Below are positions 1-8,469 of a stretch of DNA of 64,000 nt, in pieces (position 1 is the first letter of the stretch; every line of letters begins with the position of its first letter). The position numbers were made by a program, and so were the translations under genes. This DNA is from Bacillota bacterium (GTDB lineage Bacteria > Bacillota > Bacilli > Paenibacillales > NBRC-103111): the NCBI GenBank assembly GCA_023386955.1, contig JAEWIS010000044.1, forward strand, positions 186,001 to 250,000. Direction: 5' to 3'. The notes beneath the pieces were generated by a model, which was not told the DNA's origin, searched no databases, and worked only from the letters and a program-made list of their open reading frames with translations.

Positions 1-374
1 TCTTCCTCCCCGGTACACCCGGTGCAGATATCCATCCCCGGGTGGCCCCTGTGGAGGGTGAGCGGGTGCTGCTGAAGCATGTGCCCAACGCCTTCTCCGG
101 AACAGGCTTGCACGAAGAACTTCAATCCGCAGGGATCAAACATTTGACCGTGTGCGGGATGATGACCCATATGTGCATCGACACCAGCGTGAGAGCGTCC
201 CGGGATTATGGGTACACGGTTACCCTCTTGGAGGATGCCTGTGCCACCCGGGATCTGGAATGGCAGGGGGAGCGTCTTCCCGCGGACACTGTCCAGAAGA
301 CCATGCTGGCCGCTCTAAACGGAACCTTTGCCCGGATTATGCGGGTGGAGCCGTTTCTGGAGACGGGCCTGTAA
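1..374 (+). CDS. Cysteine hydrolase, isochorismatase-like family (5' end outside window)
   Basis: The reading frame is open from base 3 and runs off the left edge, so only about the C-terminal 123 residues are visible. They contain CGMMTHMCIDTSVRAS, the conserved block of the isochorismatase/nicotinamidase superfamily; the Cys of THMC is the expected nucleophile. The following YTVTLLEDACATRD matches the strand and loop that usually come next. The substrate cannot be told: family members hydrolyse isochorismate, nicotinamide, N-carbamoyl compounds and others. A GTG at 42 could be mistaken for a start, but family-like sequence (FLPGTPGADIHP) continues upstream of it. A strong terminator follows at 442. 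Confidence 0.85.
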   Translation, partial: FLPGTPGADIHPRVAPVEGERVLLKHVPNAFSGTGLHEELQSAGIKHLTVCGMMTHMCIDTSVRASRDYGYTVTLLEDACATRDLEWQGERLPADTVQKTMLAALNGTFARIMRVEPFLETGL

Positions 375-441
375 TCTTTACGTGAGATGCTGCTATATGG
401 TATACTCCGGGTAACAGTATAAGCCCCGGACGCAAAGCATG

Positions 442-480
442 CGCCGATTGTTTCCTTCCTGGAAACAATCGGCGTTTTTG
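442..480 (+). terminator. Rho-independent terminator after the cysteine hydrolase
   Basis: A perfect 14-bp stem (442-455 pairs with 461-474, outer bases CGCCGATTG/CAATCGGCG) with a 5-nt loop is followed directly by TTTTT. Confidence 0.9.
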
Positions 481-554
481 CGTGTCCGCACAAAAAAGCG
501 GCTTGCCGCACCCGCACGGGCAGGGTATCATAGAAGGACAAGGAGAGGGTAGCC

Positions 555-977
555 ATGGATGAAACCCGGCAGCTATTGCATGCCATTCTGAAAAACCAGG
601 AGCTTACCAACGCGAAGGTTACGGCTGTGCAGGATGAATTGCTTCACTTCCGCAAGGAAACAATCGAAAAATTCTCTCAAATTGACGGCAGACTGGACAA
701 GATGGACAGCCGTATGGACAAAATGGACGAGCGATTTGACAGAATGGACGACCGGTTTGACGGAATGGACAAGCGCATGGATGAGTTTAACAGCGAGCTA
801 CGGGGCTTCAAAGGGGAAACTGCCGACAATTTCAGGCAGATCCACGAGCGGCTGGACGAAAACGCCTTCGAGCAGAGAAAGGAACGGCGCCACCGGGAAA
901 GCCTGGAGCGCGACCTGGACAAGCTGACGGAACGCCTGGAGAAGGTAGAAGAACATATCGGCTTTGAACGCCAATAA
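555..977 (+). CDS. Coiled-coil protein of unknown function with tandem 7-residue repeats
   Basis: I do not recognise a family function. The 140-residue product is strongly charged and has no signal peptide or membrane segment. Residues 38-72 hold five consecutive 7-residue units of the form (Q/K/R/G)(I/M)D-x-R-(L/M/F)-D, for example KMDSRMD, KMDERFD and RMDDRFD. This is a heptad pattern that predicts a long helix or coiled coil. The C-terminal part (LERDLDKLTERLEKVEEHIG) is again heptad-like. AAGGAGAGGG lies 6 nt before the ATG. The gene stands alone between two terminators, so it is probably monocistronic. Similar short proteins with such repeats are common in Firmicutes and are usually annotated as hypothetical. 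Confidence 0.8.
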   Translation: MDETRQLLHAILKNQELTNAKVTAVQDELLHFRKETIEKFSQIDGRLDKMDSRMDKMDERFDRMDDRFDGMDKRMDEFNSELRGFKGETADNFRQIHERLDENAFEQRKERRHRESLERDLDKLTERLEKVEEHIGFERQ

Positions 978-984
978 ATTGGGT

Positions 985-1009
985 AACCCGGCATGTCCGG
1001 GTTTTTTTG
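985..1009 (+). terminator. Rho-independent terminator after the coiled-coil gene
   Basis: AACCCGG (985-991) pairs with CCGGGTT (997-1003) across CATGT, followed by a run of T. Confidence 0.85.
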
Positions 1010-1174
1010 TATGAAAAAACGTGTATGTGCATTCAACTCCCGGTTGGGGAAAAAGCGGCGCCGCCCAATCCGAGATACATGGTTTCCTGTCTCCGATTCC
1101 CTAATAATTAGGAAGTAGTCACCTCCCTTCTATGTAGTGGAGGAGGCGCCACTTTTATTGAAGGAGATGGTTTT

Positions 1175-2986
1175 ATGCTAAGCGCAGAACACATTGGGAG
1201 AAGGATCGCGCTTCTCCGCAAGGAAAGACGGCTGTCCCAGGAGCAGCTGGCGGAGCAATTGAATGTGAGCCCACAGGCGGTGTCCAAATGGGAAACGGGG
1301 AAATCCGTGCCCGAAACGGCAAGCTTGCCGCTGTTGTCACGGGTTCTCGGCCAGTCCATCGACAGCATCCTGCTGCCGCGTCAGCTGGTGGTGCTATCGG
1401 CTGTATACACCGATGGTGACGATCAGGAGGATGTGACGCAGCGGGTGAACGCTTTCGTGAGCGGAGACCGCCTGAGGCTTCGTGTGGAGGATGGGGAACT
1501 GGCTGCTGCCGCTGCCACCTGTGACCGGATGAAGGTGCTGCTGATGAAGCTGGAAGCCCCCGCAGGCATATTCTTCATCTGTGCACCAGAAGGGGAGCTC
1601 TTGGACCTGCGGCTGGCTGCAGGGATACCGGAAGGGGCGCCTGTTTATACGGCGGGCTTCGGGGAGCTGCAATTTATCCATGGGGTATACGGAAACAGAC
1701 ATCATGCCCGGAACGTGATGAACAAGCTGGCCCATTACCAGTATTTCCGCTGGAACGGGTTTATGGCCAATCATGAGCAGTTTCCCAGTCTGACCGAAAA
1801 CGAAGGTTCGGATTATTTGCTGCTGGTTTACTTGAATGAGGAAGGCATCTATGCCGTAAGCTGCCGAGAAGGGGAGCGGATCCGCTACAACGCAGACAGA
1901 ACCCGGCTATATCGGGATGTGCGCAGCAGTGATTCCTACACCGTGGCGGGGGTCGGGCAGCTTGGCTTCGGGAAAGGCCAGGATTGCTCCTGGGCAGGCG
2001 CGCTTCTCCTGTCCCTTAAGACGATGGGAGTCGATACATCCTATGAAACCGTCATGGGCGTATCCGGGGCTTGCTGGAGAATCGCCTTTGCATCCGTGTG
2101 GGATTTCAGCTCGGCAGATGCATTGGTCGCCTGTGACTATGCGGCTCCGGCCTTACACGCTTACGGAATCAAGCCTATATGGGCAGACCGGATCAGCAAG
2201 GAGGAGCGGAAGCGGGTCAAGGAGCAGATTGTCTCCGATGTGGATTCCCACCGGCTGCCGGTTGCCATCAATCTGCGAGTTGCGCCGGAGTGGGGAGTCA
2301 TCACTGGTTATGCCGATTCGGGGAACACCCTCTTATGCCGGACATATTTTGACGAGGAGGTTTTCATGAAGCAAGAGCATGAGCCTGCCTTTCAGGAGGA
2401 AATGGCACGCACCGGAGGATACTTGTATGTGGATAACTGGCCGTTTGCTCTGGTCAGAATGGGTGAAACATACCAGGCTCCACCGGCTGTTGAAAGTCTG
2501 TTGGCCTCCCTCCGGCTTAGAATGGATACCATGGGCAAAATCGAAAATCGCGGTTATAAGCTGGGTTATGCGGCGTTTGAGGCCTGGCGGCTTGAGCTGT
2601 CCGACGATTCCTGGTACATAGATGCAAAGGAAGAGGATGTGAGGCGGAGATACCTGGTGAACCGCTTTTGCCTGGCCGCATTGACAGATGCCCGCAGAAG
2701 CGCTGCCGTGTACCTGACCTCCAGCCGGGAACTGCTCCCCGAAGGCGGCGGAAGAGAGCAGCTGGACCTGCTGGCCGGGCTGTATGCCTGCATAGCGGAG
2801 CGTCTGGAAGCGGCATTGGCACGTTTTCAAGAGGAGCCTGCTGCCAGCGTCGGCCATGAAGAGTATTGGCCGCAGGAAGCAAGAAAAACCCAGGCGGAGC
2901 TGCTGCTCTGGGCGGCCGGCCAAGAGACTGAAGCGGACCAATGGGTTCAAGGTATTTTGGAGGCTGCCGCTAAAATCATCAGGTAG
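1175..2986 (+). CDS. XRE-family regulator with a large C39/BtrH-like C-terminal region
   Basis: Residues 1-70 are a classic XRE/Cro helix-turn-helix (IGRRIALLRKERRLSQEQLAE, then VSPQAVSKWETGKSVP), so DNA binding is well supported. The other ~530 residues are unusual. Around residues 265-400 is a block resembling the papain-like C39/BtrH N-terminal fold: QDCSWAGALLLSL with a candidate Cys, then MGVSGACWRIAF and a later EWGVITGY. In active C39 peptidases the last motif carries His (HWVVVTGY-like); here Glu stands in its place. Activity is therefore doubtful and the domain may be a ligand sensor. AAGGAGATGG precedes the ATG. The 3' end overlaps the convergent ytrI by 8 bp. The C39/BtrH assignment is from motif memory only; the HTH is sure. 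Confidence 0.85.
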   Translation: MLSAEHIGRRIALLRKERRLSQEQLAEQLNVSPQAVSKWETGKSVPETASLPLLSRVLGQSIDSILLPRQLVVLSAVYTDGDDQEDVTQRVNAFVSGDRLRLRVEDGELAAAAATCDRMKVLLMKLEAPAGIFFICAPEGELLDLRLAAGIPEGAPVYTAGFGELQFIHGVYGNRHHARNVMNKLAHYQYFRWNGFMANHEQFPSLTENEGSDYLLLVYLNEEGIYAVSCREGERIRYNADRTRLYRDVRSSDSYTVAGVGQLGFGKGQDCSWAGALLLSLKTMGVDTSYETVMGVSGACWRIAFASVWDFSSADALVACDYAAPALHAYGIKPIWADRISKEERKRVKEQIVSDVDSHRLPVAINLRVAPEWGVITGYADSGNTLLCRTYFDEEVFMKQEHEPAFQEEMARTGGYLYVDNWPFALVRMGETYQAPPAVESLLASLRLRMDTMGKIENRGYKLGYAAFEAWRLELSDDSWYIDAKEEDVRRRYLVNRFCLAALTDARRSAAVYLTSSRELLPEGGGREQLDLLAGLYACIAERLEAALARFQEEPAASVGHEEYWPQEARKTQAELLLWAAGQETEADQWVQGILEAAAKIIR

Positions 2987-3485
2987 GTGGCGGAGCAAAT
3001 TCGCTGCATGTAATATAAAGAGTGAATTCCGTTTGAACCACCATCAGATAACGGACCGAAATCTGGTAGTTCTTCCCGAACACGTTCCGGTACACCTTTT
3101 TGTCCACCAGATTGGTGAAGATATCGGGAGCCTCCCGCACCGCGCTGACCGGCTTGCCGCTGGTCAGCTTTATATCCTCATAGACAAGACGCTTCAACTC
3201 GTTGAGCACATTGGCATCCGCCTTGTCCGCTTCCTTCGGCCCAAATTCCGCTACCACCTTAATTCTGCCGATGTACGCCTGGTTTTGCTTGAACTTATTC
3301 AACCCTTCCATGCTGTCCTGAAGGGTTTTGTTCTGGTTGGAGAGCTCCCCCACCCGTTCATGCAAAATGGATAAATGCTCCTGGTAAACGCTCAAATAAA
3401 CAGCCGCCCCCACAATCATCCCCGCAATAAAAATCCCTGTTCCGGAAAGCAGGCTCCTGTACCGCTCAAAGGAGGGGACCCGCAT
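2979..3485 (-). CDS. ytrI: Sporulation membrane protein YtrI
   Basis: This 168-residue protein has one N-terminal membrane anchor (about residues 15-33, GTGIFIAGMIVGAAVYLSV). A short coiled coil follows (EHLSILHERVGELSNQNKTLQDS), then a soluble C-terminal domain. Size, topology and position next to ytrH and upstream of dnaE match B. subtilis YtrI, a membrane protein made in the mother cell and needed for efficient sporulation. The start codon overlaps the ytrH stop by one base, so the two are translationally coupled. The stop overlaps the convergent XRE gene. Confidence 0.85.
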   Translation of the reverse strand: MRVPSFERYRSLLSGTGIFIAGMIVGAAVYLSVYQEHLSILHERVGELSNQNKTLQDSMEGLNKFKQNQAYIGRIKVVAEFGPKEADKADANVLNELKRLVYEDIKLTSGKPVSAVREAPDIFTNLVDKKVYRNVFGKNYQISVRYLMVVQTEFTLYITCSEFAPPPT

Positions 3486-3814
3486 CAGTCCATACCGCCC
3501 TTGCAGATCATCCGGATCAGCTCATACGCCAGCTGTGCTCCGGCAAAGGCACCTGCAAAATATACAATTTGCTTAAAAGCGGGGGACAGATAACCTTCGG
3601 CAAAATTGGCTTCGATTACCCGAAAAGGATCGATGGTGCCTCCCACCGCCGCTACCATGGCCCATACCTTGATATTGTCCGCAATGGTCATCATCGTGCT
3701 GGAGGGCGGACGCAGCAGCGCCGTGGCCCCGATGCCCGCAAGCAAACAGCCTCCCATTACAATCCCGAAGGCTACGAAAAAGTTCAGCCACAGCTTCCAT
3801 AAAAACAATTCCAT
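3485..3814 (-). CDS. ytrH: Sporulation membrane protein YtrH
   Basis: The 109-residue product is very hydrophobic with about three membrane segments (LWLNFFVAFGIVMGGCLLAGIG, IKVWAMVAAVGG, IVYFAGAFAGAQLAYELI). It matches B. subtilis YtrH in length and in its place as first gene of the ytrH-ytrI pair divergent from dnaE. In B. subtilis the operon is transcribed by sigma-E in the mother cell; I could not identify a convincing sigma-E promoter in the 205-bp divergent spacer. GAGGGGGA lies a few bases before the ATG. Confidence 0.88.
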   Translation of the reverse strand: MELFLWKLWLNFFVAFGIVMGGCLLAGIGATALLRPPSSTMMTIADNIKVWAMVAAVGGTIDPFRVIEANFAEGYLSPAFKQIVYFAGAFAGAQLAYELIRMICKGGMD

Positions 3815-3930
3815 GGGAATCCCCCTCTACGCGTTAAACTCATACCGGCACAGATCAACGGGTTGTCCCGTACTAAAAATTTATGCCGCTGCCGCTACGA
3901 ATAGAAGAGAGAGACGAAAGCGAATGTGGG

Positions 3931-3959
3931 TTCGCATTTTTCGGGTTCTGTGTTAAAAT
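3931..3959 (+). promoter_or_regulatory. Candidate sigma-A promoter for dnaE
   Basis: TTCGCA (3931-3936) and TAAAAT (3954-3959) are 17 bp apart, about 60 bp before the dnaE start. The -35 match is weak. A small hairpin (GCGAA/TTCGC, 3920-3935) overlaps it. Confidence 0.45.
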
Positions 3960-4019
3960 AGAAGGAATAGTAGAGCCGCCGGAAACCGGAGGCTGCTTAA
4001 GGGCGGGGAGGGCTGCAAG

Positions 4020-7000
4020 TTGAGCGGATTTGTCCATCTGCATGTGCATAGTGAATACAGTCTCCTGGACGGCGCGGCCCGGATCGAGGAGTTGGCTGCG
4101 GAGGCCGCCAAACTTGGCATGTCTGCCCTGGCGCTGACGGACCATGGTGCAATGTACGGAGTGGTGCCTTTTTACAAGGCATGTGTGAAACACGGGATCA
4201 AGCCCATTCTGGGCTGTGAGCTGTATGTGGCCGAGGGGTCCATGAAGGACAAGCTGTCCCGGCAGGAGCAGAAGACCTGGCATCTCATTCTGCTGGCGAA
4301 AAACCGGACAGGCTATGAGAATCTGATGGAGCTGGTGTCCCGGGCCCAACTGGACGGCTTCCATTATAAGCCGCGGATTGATTTTGAGCTGTTGTCCCGC
4401 CACGCGGAGGGTCTGGTCTGTTTATCTGCCTGCCTGGGCGGGGAGGTGGCCCAGCATGTGCTCCATGACCGGTACGAGGAAGCCAAACAAACCGCGCTCC
4501 GGTATCAGGGGCTGTTCGGGAACGACTATTATCTGGAGCTTCAGGATCATGGCATGCTGGAGCAAAAAAAGGTGAACCAGGGGATTATCCGTCTGTCCGG
4601 CGAAACGGGGATTCCGTTGGTGGCCACCAATGATGTCCACTATCTCCATGCGGAGGATTATGAAGCGCAGGATATTCTGATTTGTATCGGCACAGGCAAA
4701 ACGGTGGATGATGAATCACGGCTGAAGTTCCACTCCAAACAGATGTATCTGCGAACCGGGCAGGAGATGGAGGAGCTGTTCAGCTACGCGCCGCAGGCGC
4801 TGACCAATACGGCCGTCATTGCCGAGTCTTGCACGCTGGAGCTTTCCTTCGGCCAGTCCATTCTCCCGGCCTTCGAACCCCTGCCGGAAGGCAGCACCGC
4901 TCCCTCTTATTTAATGGAGCTTTGCCGGGATGGCCTAACCTTCCGGTACGCTGGCAGGGAGGAATGGGTGGACCCGGATTGGCGGCGGCAGGTAGAGGAG
5001 CGGCTGGATTATGAGCTGGGTGTTATTGAGCGGATGGGGTACTCGGACTATTTTCTCATCGTGTGGGATTTTATCCGGTTTGCCCATCAGGAGGGCATTG
5101 CCGTGGGTCCGGGACGGGGTTCGTCTGCGGGCAGTCTGGTGGCGTATGTACTGCGGATTACCGATGTGGACCCCATCCGGTACAGCCTTCTGTTCGAGCG
5201 GTTCCTGAATCCGGAGCGGGTCAGCATGCCCGATATTGATATCGACTTCAGCGATGAGCGGCGGGATGAGGTTATCGGGTATGTCGTGGCCAAATACGGC
5301 CGGGACCGGGTCGCCCAGATCATCACCTTCGGCACCATGGCCGCCAAGGCTGCCGTCCGGGACGTGGGCCGGGTGCTGAATCTTCCATATTCGGAGGTGG
5401 ACCGGACGGCAAAGATGATTCCCTTTCAATTAGGGATCACGCTGGATGATGCGTTGCGTCTGAATCCGGAGCTGCACAAGCAATATGTCCAGAATCCGCG
5501 GATCGGCAAGCTTCTGGATCTGGCGCGCCGTGTGGAGGGTATGCCCCGCCATGCTTCCACCCATGCGGCAGGGGTAGTGATCTCCCGGGAACGGTTAACC
5601 AGACATGTCCCCCTGCAGGAGGGAACGGACGGAACACCGCTGACTCAGTTCGCTATGGAGAATCTGGAGGCGGTTGGTCTTCTCAAAATGGACTTCCTGG
5701 GTCTTCGGACACTATCCATTATTGAACGCACCCAGCGTTGGCTGGAGGAGTATACCGGCCAGCCGCTCCGGTTTGCCGAGGTGCCTGACAGCGATCCGGC
5801 CACTTACGAGCTCATGAGCCGCGGGGACACCACCGGCGTGTTCCAGCTGGAGTCCGCCGGGATGCGGCGGGTGCTGCGGGATTTGAAGCCCTCCGAATTT
5901 GAGGACGTGATTTCAGTGCTGGCCTTGTACCGTCCGGGTCCTATGGAGTTCATTCCGAAATATATAGGCGGCAAACATGGCCAAATCCAGGTGGAATATC
6001 CCCATCCCAATCTGGAGCCCATTTTGAAGGATACCTACGGCATCATCGTCTACCAGGAGCAAATTATGCAGATTGCCTCCCGGATGGCGGGCTTCAGCCT
6101 TGGCGAAGCGGATCTTCTGCGGCGTGCGGTGAGCAAGAAGAAGCGGGAGGTGCTGGACCAGGAGCGCAAGCATTTTGTAGCGGGAAGTGTGGGGCTAGGA
6201 TATACGGAGGAGGAGGCCAACCGGGTTTACGATATGATCGTCCGGTTTGCCGATTACGGCTTCCCCCGGGCCCATGCCACTGCCTACGGTGTGCTGGCCT
6301 TCCGGACGGCGTATCTCAAGGCCCATTATCCTGTGTTTTTTATGGCCTCCATGCTGACGGCAGTTATCGGCAGCCACCGGAAGGTGGCGGAATATGTGGA
6401 TGATTGCCGGAGGCTCGGCATCGCTGTGCTGCCTCCCGATGTGAATGAAAGCGGTGTGGCCTTTACGCCCATCCCCTGGGAGAAGCTGGAATCTGTTCCT
6501 GCTCCGGAAGGAGGCTCCGAAGCCGCTGTAGCTTCACCTGATGCTGCGGATAAGCGGGGCCGCATTCGGTTTGGCCTGGCTGCTATTAAGAATGTGGGTA
6601 CCCAGGCCATCGAATCCATCCGCAAGGAACGTGCCGATGGGGGCCCCTTCGAAAACCTGCTGGACTTCTGCCGGAGAGTGGATCTGCGGGTATGCAACAA
6701 GCGGGTGATCGAATCCCTGATCCAGTCGGGAGCCATGGATTCCTTGCCCGGCCATAGAGCCCAGCATCTTGCCACCCTGGAGGAAACCGTGGACGCGGCT
6801 CTCAAGTGGAAGAAGGAGCGGGAGGACCTGCAGCTGTACCTGGAAGGCTTTACAGAGGAAACGAACTGGCATATCGAATATCCGGATATCCGCCCGTATT
6901 CCACCCAGCAGATCCTGGAGCTGGAGCGTGAGCTGCTGGGCCTGTATCTCACAGGCCATCCGCTGGATGATTACGAGGAGCCCCTGGCGGCACTCGGCGC

Positions 7001-7838
7001 AGTTCCCCTTTATCAGCTGGCTGAGCTCCCCGACGAAAGTGTAGCGATGACGGCAGGCCGGGTGGTCAGTCTGAAAACCATCACCACCAAGAAGGGGCAG
7101 ATGATGGCATTCGCCGAGGTGGAGGACCGGATTGAACGCCTGGAGCTGGTGCTGTTCCCGGAAACCTGGAAGCGGTATGGCACCATAGTGGAAAAGGGAA
7201 GCCTGCTTCTCATCGGCGCCAAGCTCCAGCACCAGGATGAGGAGGAAGGCATTAAGCTTCTGGCGGAACGGATTGAACCCCTAACTGCGGAGCTCCGTCC
7301 GGAGCGGTATAAGAACTGGCTGGGGGGAAGATCCGGAGAGAAGCGCCTGGAGCGTGCCTCCGGTGAACCCGGAGCCGGTTCCGGCCCACGGAGCGCTGCT
7401 GCCCCTCCGGCCGCTGTGCAGGAGCGCAGACCGGTTTACAACCGGGGAGGCGGCAGGTCCGCTCCTTCCAATGAAGCTCCCAGCCGGGGCGGGGGAGGAA
7501 ACAAGCCTAACCGGCAGGGACAGGGGAGCAATGGAGCATCTCTTGCGGCACCTGGAGCGGAGGCGGAGGTGCCTGAAACCGTCCGGAGCAGGAGTGCTGC
7601 CCCCTCCCGGCCCCAGCGTCTTTTCATCAAAATCAGCGCGGATAAGGAAATGGCCGGAATTCTGCCGCAGCTGGAAGCATTGCTGAAATCTGCCAAAGGA
7701 CCCTTGGAGACAGTTCTCTTCTACGAACGGGAGCAGCGGCTTCTTGCATTAAGCGACCAGTACCGGATCAAGCCGTCCCCCGAGCTGATCGCAAGCATCG
7801 ACCAGCTTTTGGGGGAAGGCTCGGCGAAGGTGAAATGA
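4020..7838 (+). CDS. dnaE: DNA polymerase III alpha subunit, DnaE type
   Basis: This is a replicative C-family DNA polymerase of the DnaE class, which in Bacillales extends primers on the lagging strand alongside PolC. The PHP domain is at the N-terminus (FVHLHVHSEYSLLDGAARIEEL). The palm carries MPDIDIDFSDERRDEVI with metal-binding Asp405 and Asp407, and KMDFLGLRT with Asp558. An OB fold lies at about 1005-1085. The start is TTG, set by GGGCGGGGAGG upstream and by alignment with the family N-terminus. At 1272 residues it is longer than B. subtilis DnaE (about 1115). Most of the excess is a Gly/Ala/Ser/Pro/Arg-rich, probably disordered stretch at about 1101-1197, before a C-terminal domain beginning RPQRLFIKIS. 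It is the first gene of the dnaE-accDA-pyk block. Confidence 0.97.
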   Translation: MSGFVHLHVHSEYSLLDGAARIEELAAEAAKLGMSALALTDHGAMYGVVPFYKACVKHGIKPILGCELYVAEGSMKDKLSRQEQKTWHLILLAKNRTGYENLMELVSRAQLDGFHYKPRIDFELLSRHAEGLVCLSACLGGEVAQHVLHDRYEEAKQTALRYQGLFGNDYYLELQDHGMLEQKKVNQGIIRLSGETGIPLVATNDVHYLHAEDYEAQDILICIGTGKTVDDESRLKFHSKQMYLRTGQEMEELFSYAPQALTNTAVIAESCTLELSFGQSILPAFEPLPEGSTAPSYLMELCRDGLTFRYAGREEWVDPDWRRQVEERLDYELGVIERMGYSDYFLIVWDFIRFAHQEGIAVGPGRGSSAGSLVAYVLRITDVDPIRYSLLFERFLNPERVSMPDIDIDFSDERRDEVIGYVVAKYGRDRVAQIITFGTMAAKAAVRDVGRVLNLPYSEVDRTAKMIPFQLGITLDDALRLNPELHKQYVQNPRIGKLLDLARRVEGMPRHASTHAAGVVISRERLTRHVPLQEGTDGTPLTQFAMENLEAVGLLKMDFLGLRTLSIIERTQRWLEEYTGQPLRFAEVPDSDPATYELMSRGDTTGVFQLESAGMRRVLRDLKPSEFEDVISVLALYRPGPMEFIPKYIGGKHGQIQVEYPHPNLEPILKDTYGIIVYQEQIMQIASRMAGFSLGEADLLRRAVSKKKREVLDQERKHFVAGSVGLGYTEEEANRVYDMIVRFADYGFPRAHATAYGVLAFRTAYLKAHYPVFFMASMLTAVIGSHRKVAEYVDDCRRLGIAVLPPDVNESGVAFTPIPWEKLESVPAPEGGSEAAVASPDAADKRGRIRFGLAAIKNVGTQAIESIRKERADGGPFENLLDFCRRVDLRVCNKRVIESLIQSGAMDSLPGHRAQHLATLEETVDAALKWKKEREDLQLYLEGFTEETNWHIEYPDIRPYSTQQILELERELLGLYLTGHPLDDYEEPLAALGAVPLYQLAELPDESVAMTAGRVVSLKTITTKKGQMMAFAEVEDRIERLELVLFPETWKRYGTIVEKGSLLLIGAKLQHQDEEEGIKLLAERIEPLTAELRPERYKNWLGGRSGEKRLERASGEPGAGSGPRSAAAPPAAVQERRPVYNRGGGRSAPSNEAPSRGGGGNKPNRQGQGSNGASLAAPGAEAEVPETVRSRSAAPSRPQRLFIKISADKEMAGILPQLEALLKSAKGPLETVLFYEREQRLLALSDQYRIKPSPELIASIDQLLGEGSAKVK

Positions 7839-7844
7839 TCCTCT

Positions 7845-7946
7845 TCCACAGCTTGGTCAAAGCCGAAGGCCGGATAAGCTGCGGAAGCCTCGAAACCGGC
7901 AGAGCCGGTTTGAGGGCATGTTTCCACAGCTTGGTCAAAGCCGAAG
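7845..7946 (+). repeat. Structured two-hairpin repeat, copy 1 (downstream of dnaE)
   Basis: Stem 1 is CAGCTT (7849-7854) with AAGCTG (7876-7881), enclosing GCC-GAA-GGC (7862-7870). Stem 2 is CTC-G-AAACCGGC (7889-7900) with GCCGGTTT-GAG (7904-7914), leaving one G bulged. The first 25 nt of the element are repeated at 7922-7946, so AAGCTG can pair with either CAGCTT copy. Related copies with different but still complementary stems lie at 9375-9473, 31094-31187 and 59465-59655. Confidence 0.8.
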
Positions 7947-7955
7947 AGACTAAAC

Positions 7956-8024
7956 ACAAAACCTCCCGCATATAATGACCCAACGGCCGGAAGTTCTTAG
8001 GGGAATATGGGAGGTTTTGTTGCA
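7956..8024 (+). terminator. Likely dnaE terminator
   Basis: ACAAAACCTCCC (7956-7967) pairs perfectly with GGGAGGTTTTGT (8009-8020), giving a 12-bp stem with a 41-nt loop. TTTTGTT forms the 3' end of the stem and tail. The loop is long for a terminator, so confidence is moderate. Confidence 0.55.
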
Positions 8025-8195
8025 TAGAGGTCCATCCGGGGCTCCTATTTGCACGGTTTTGTCCGGGGGCAATGGACATGCCTTGTTGCGATAAATTCTC
8101 CTTCTGTGATATCATCCATTATATGGCCCTGATAAGCGCCTTCACTAAGCCTTTTTTCAATTCGCGGAAAATATGCTTTAGGGAGGAACACCGGC

Positions 8196-8393
8196 ATGTG
8201 GACGGTTATCTATATTGCCCCCACCGAGAAAATTGCGGACCGCATCAAGAACAGACTGACGGAAGAAGGATTTCTGGTACAAGTCCGTTCCATCAACATG
8301 ACCAAGAATCAATATGAGATACTGGTCCCTGAAGGCGAGCTGCTGGATGTGCAGGAGGTGCTCAACACCATTTTGCCCCAGCGCGGATATTGA
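8196..8393 (+). CDS. Small conserved protein, DUF2007-like
   Basis: This is a 65-residue soluble protein (starting MWTVIYIAPTEKIADRI) with an apparent beta-alpha-beta plan: a hydrophobic strand, a helix KIADRIKNRLTEEG, a strand FLVQVRSI, then YEILVPEGELLDVQEVLNTI. The pattern resembles the small ferredoxin-like DUF2007/putative signal-transducing family, but I assign no function. AGGGAGGAACA lies 7 nt before the ATG. It sits between dnaE and accD, where B. subtilis carries a malic enzyme gene instead. Confidence 0.75.
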   Translation: MWTVIYIAPTEKIADRIKNRLTEEGFLVQVRSINMTKNQYEILVPEGELLDVQEVLNTILPQRGY

Positions 8394-8469
8394 CGGCCTA
8401 CTAGTTACAAGCTGAAGGGCCTGCGGCTTAAGGCATGCCTAGGCGATATCAGGCTGAGAGGTGTATTGC

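Noticed and set aside
8394..8469. Leader of accD considered for a riboswitch or T-box.
   Set aside because: Too short (76 nt) and without a terminator hairpin or conserved boxes.
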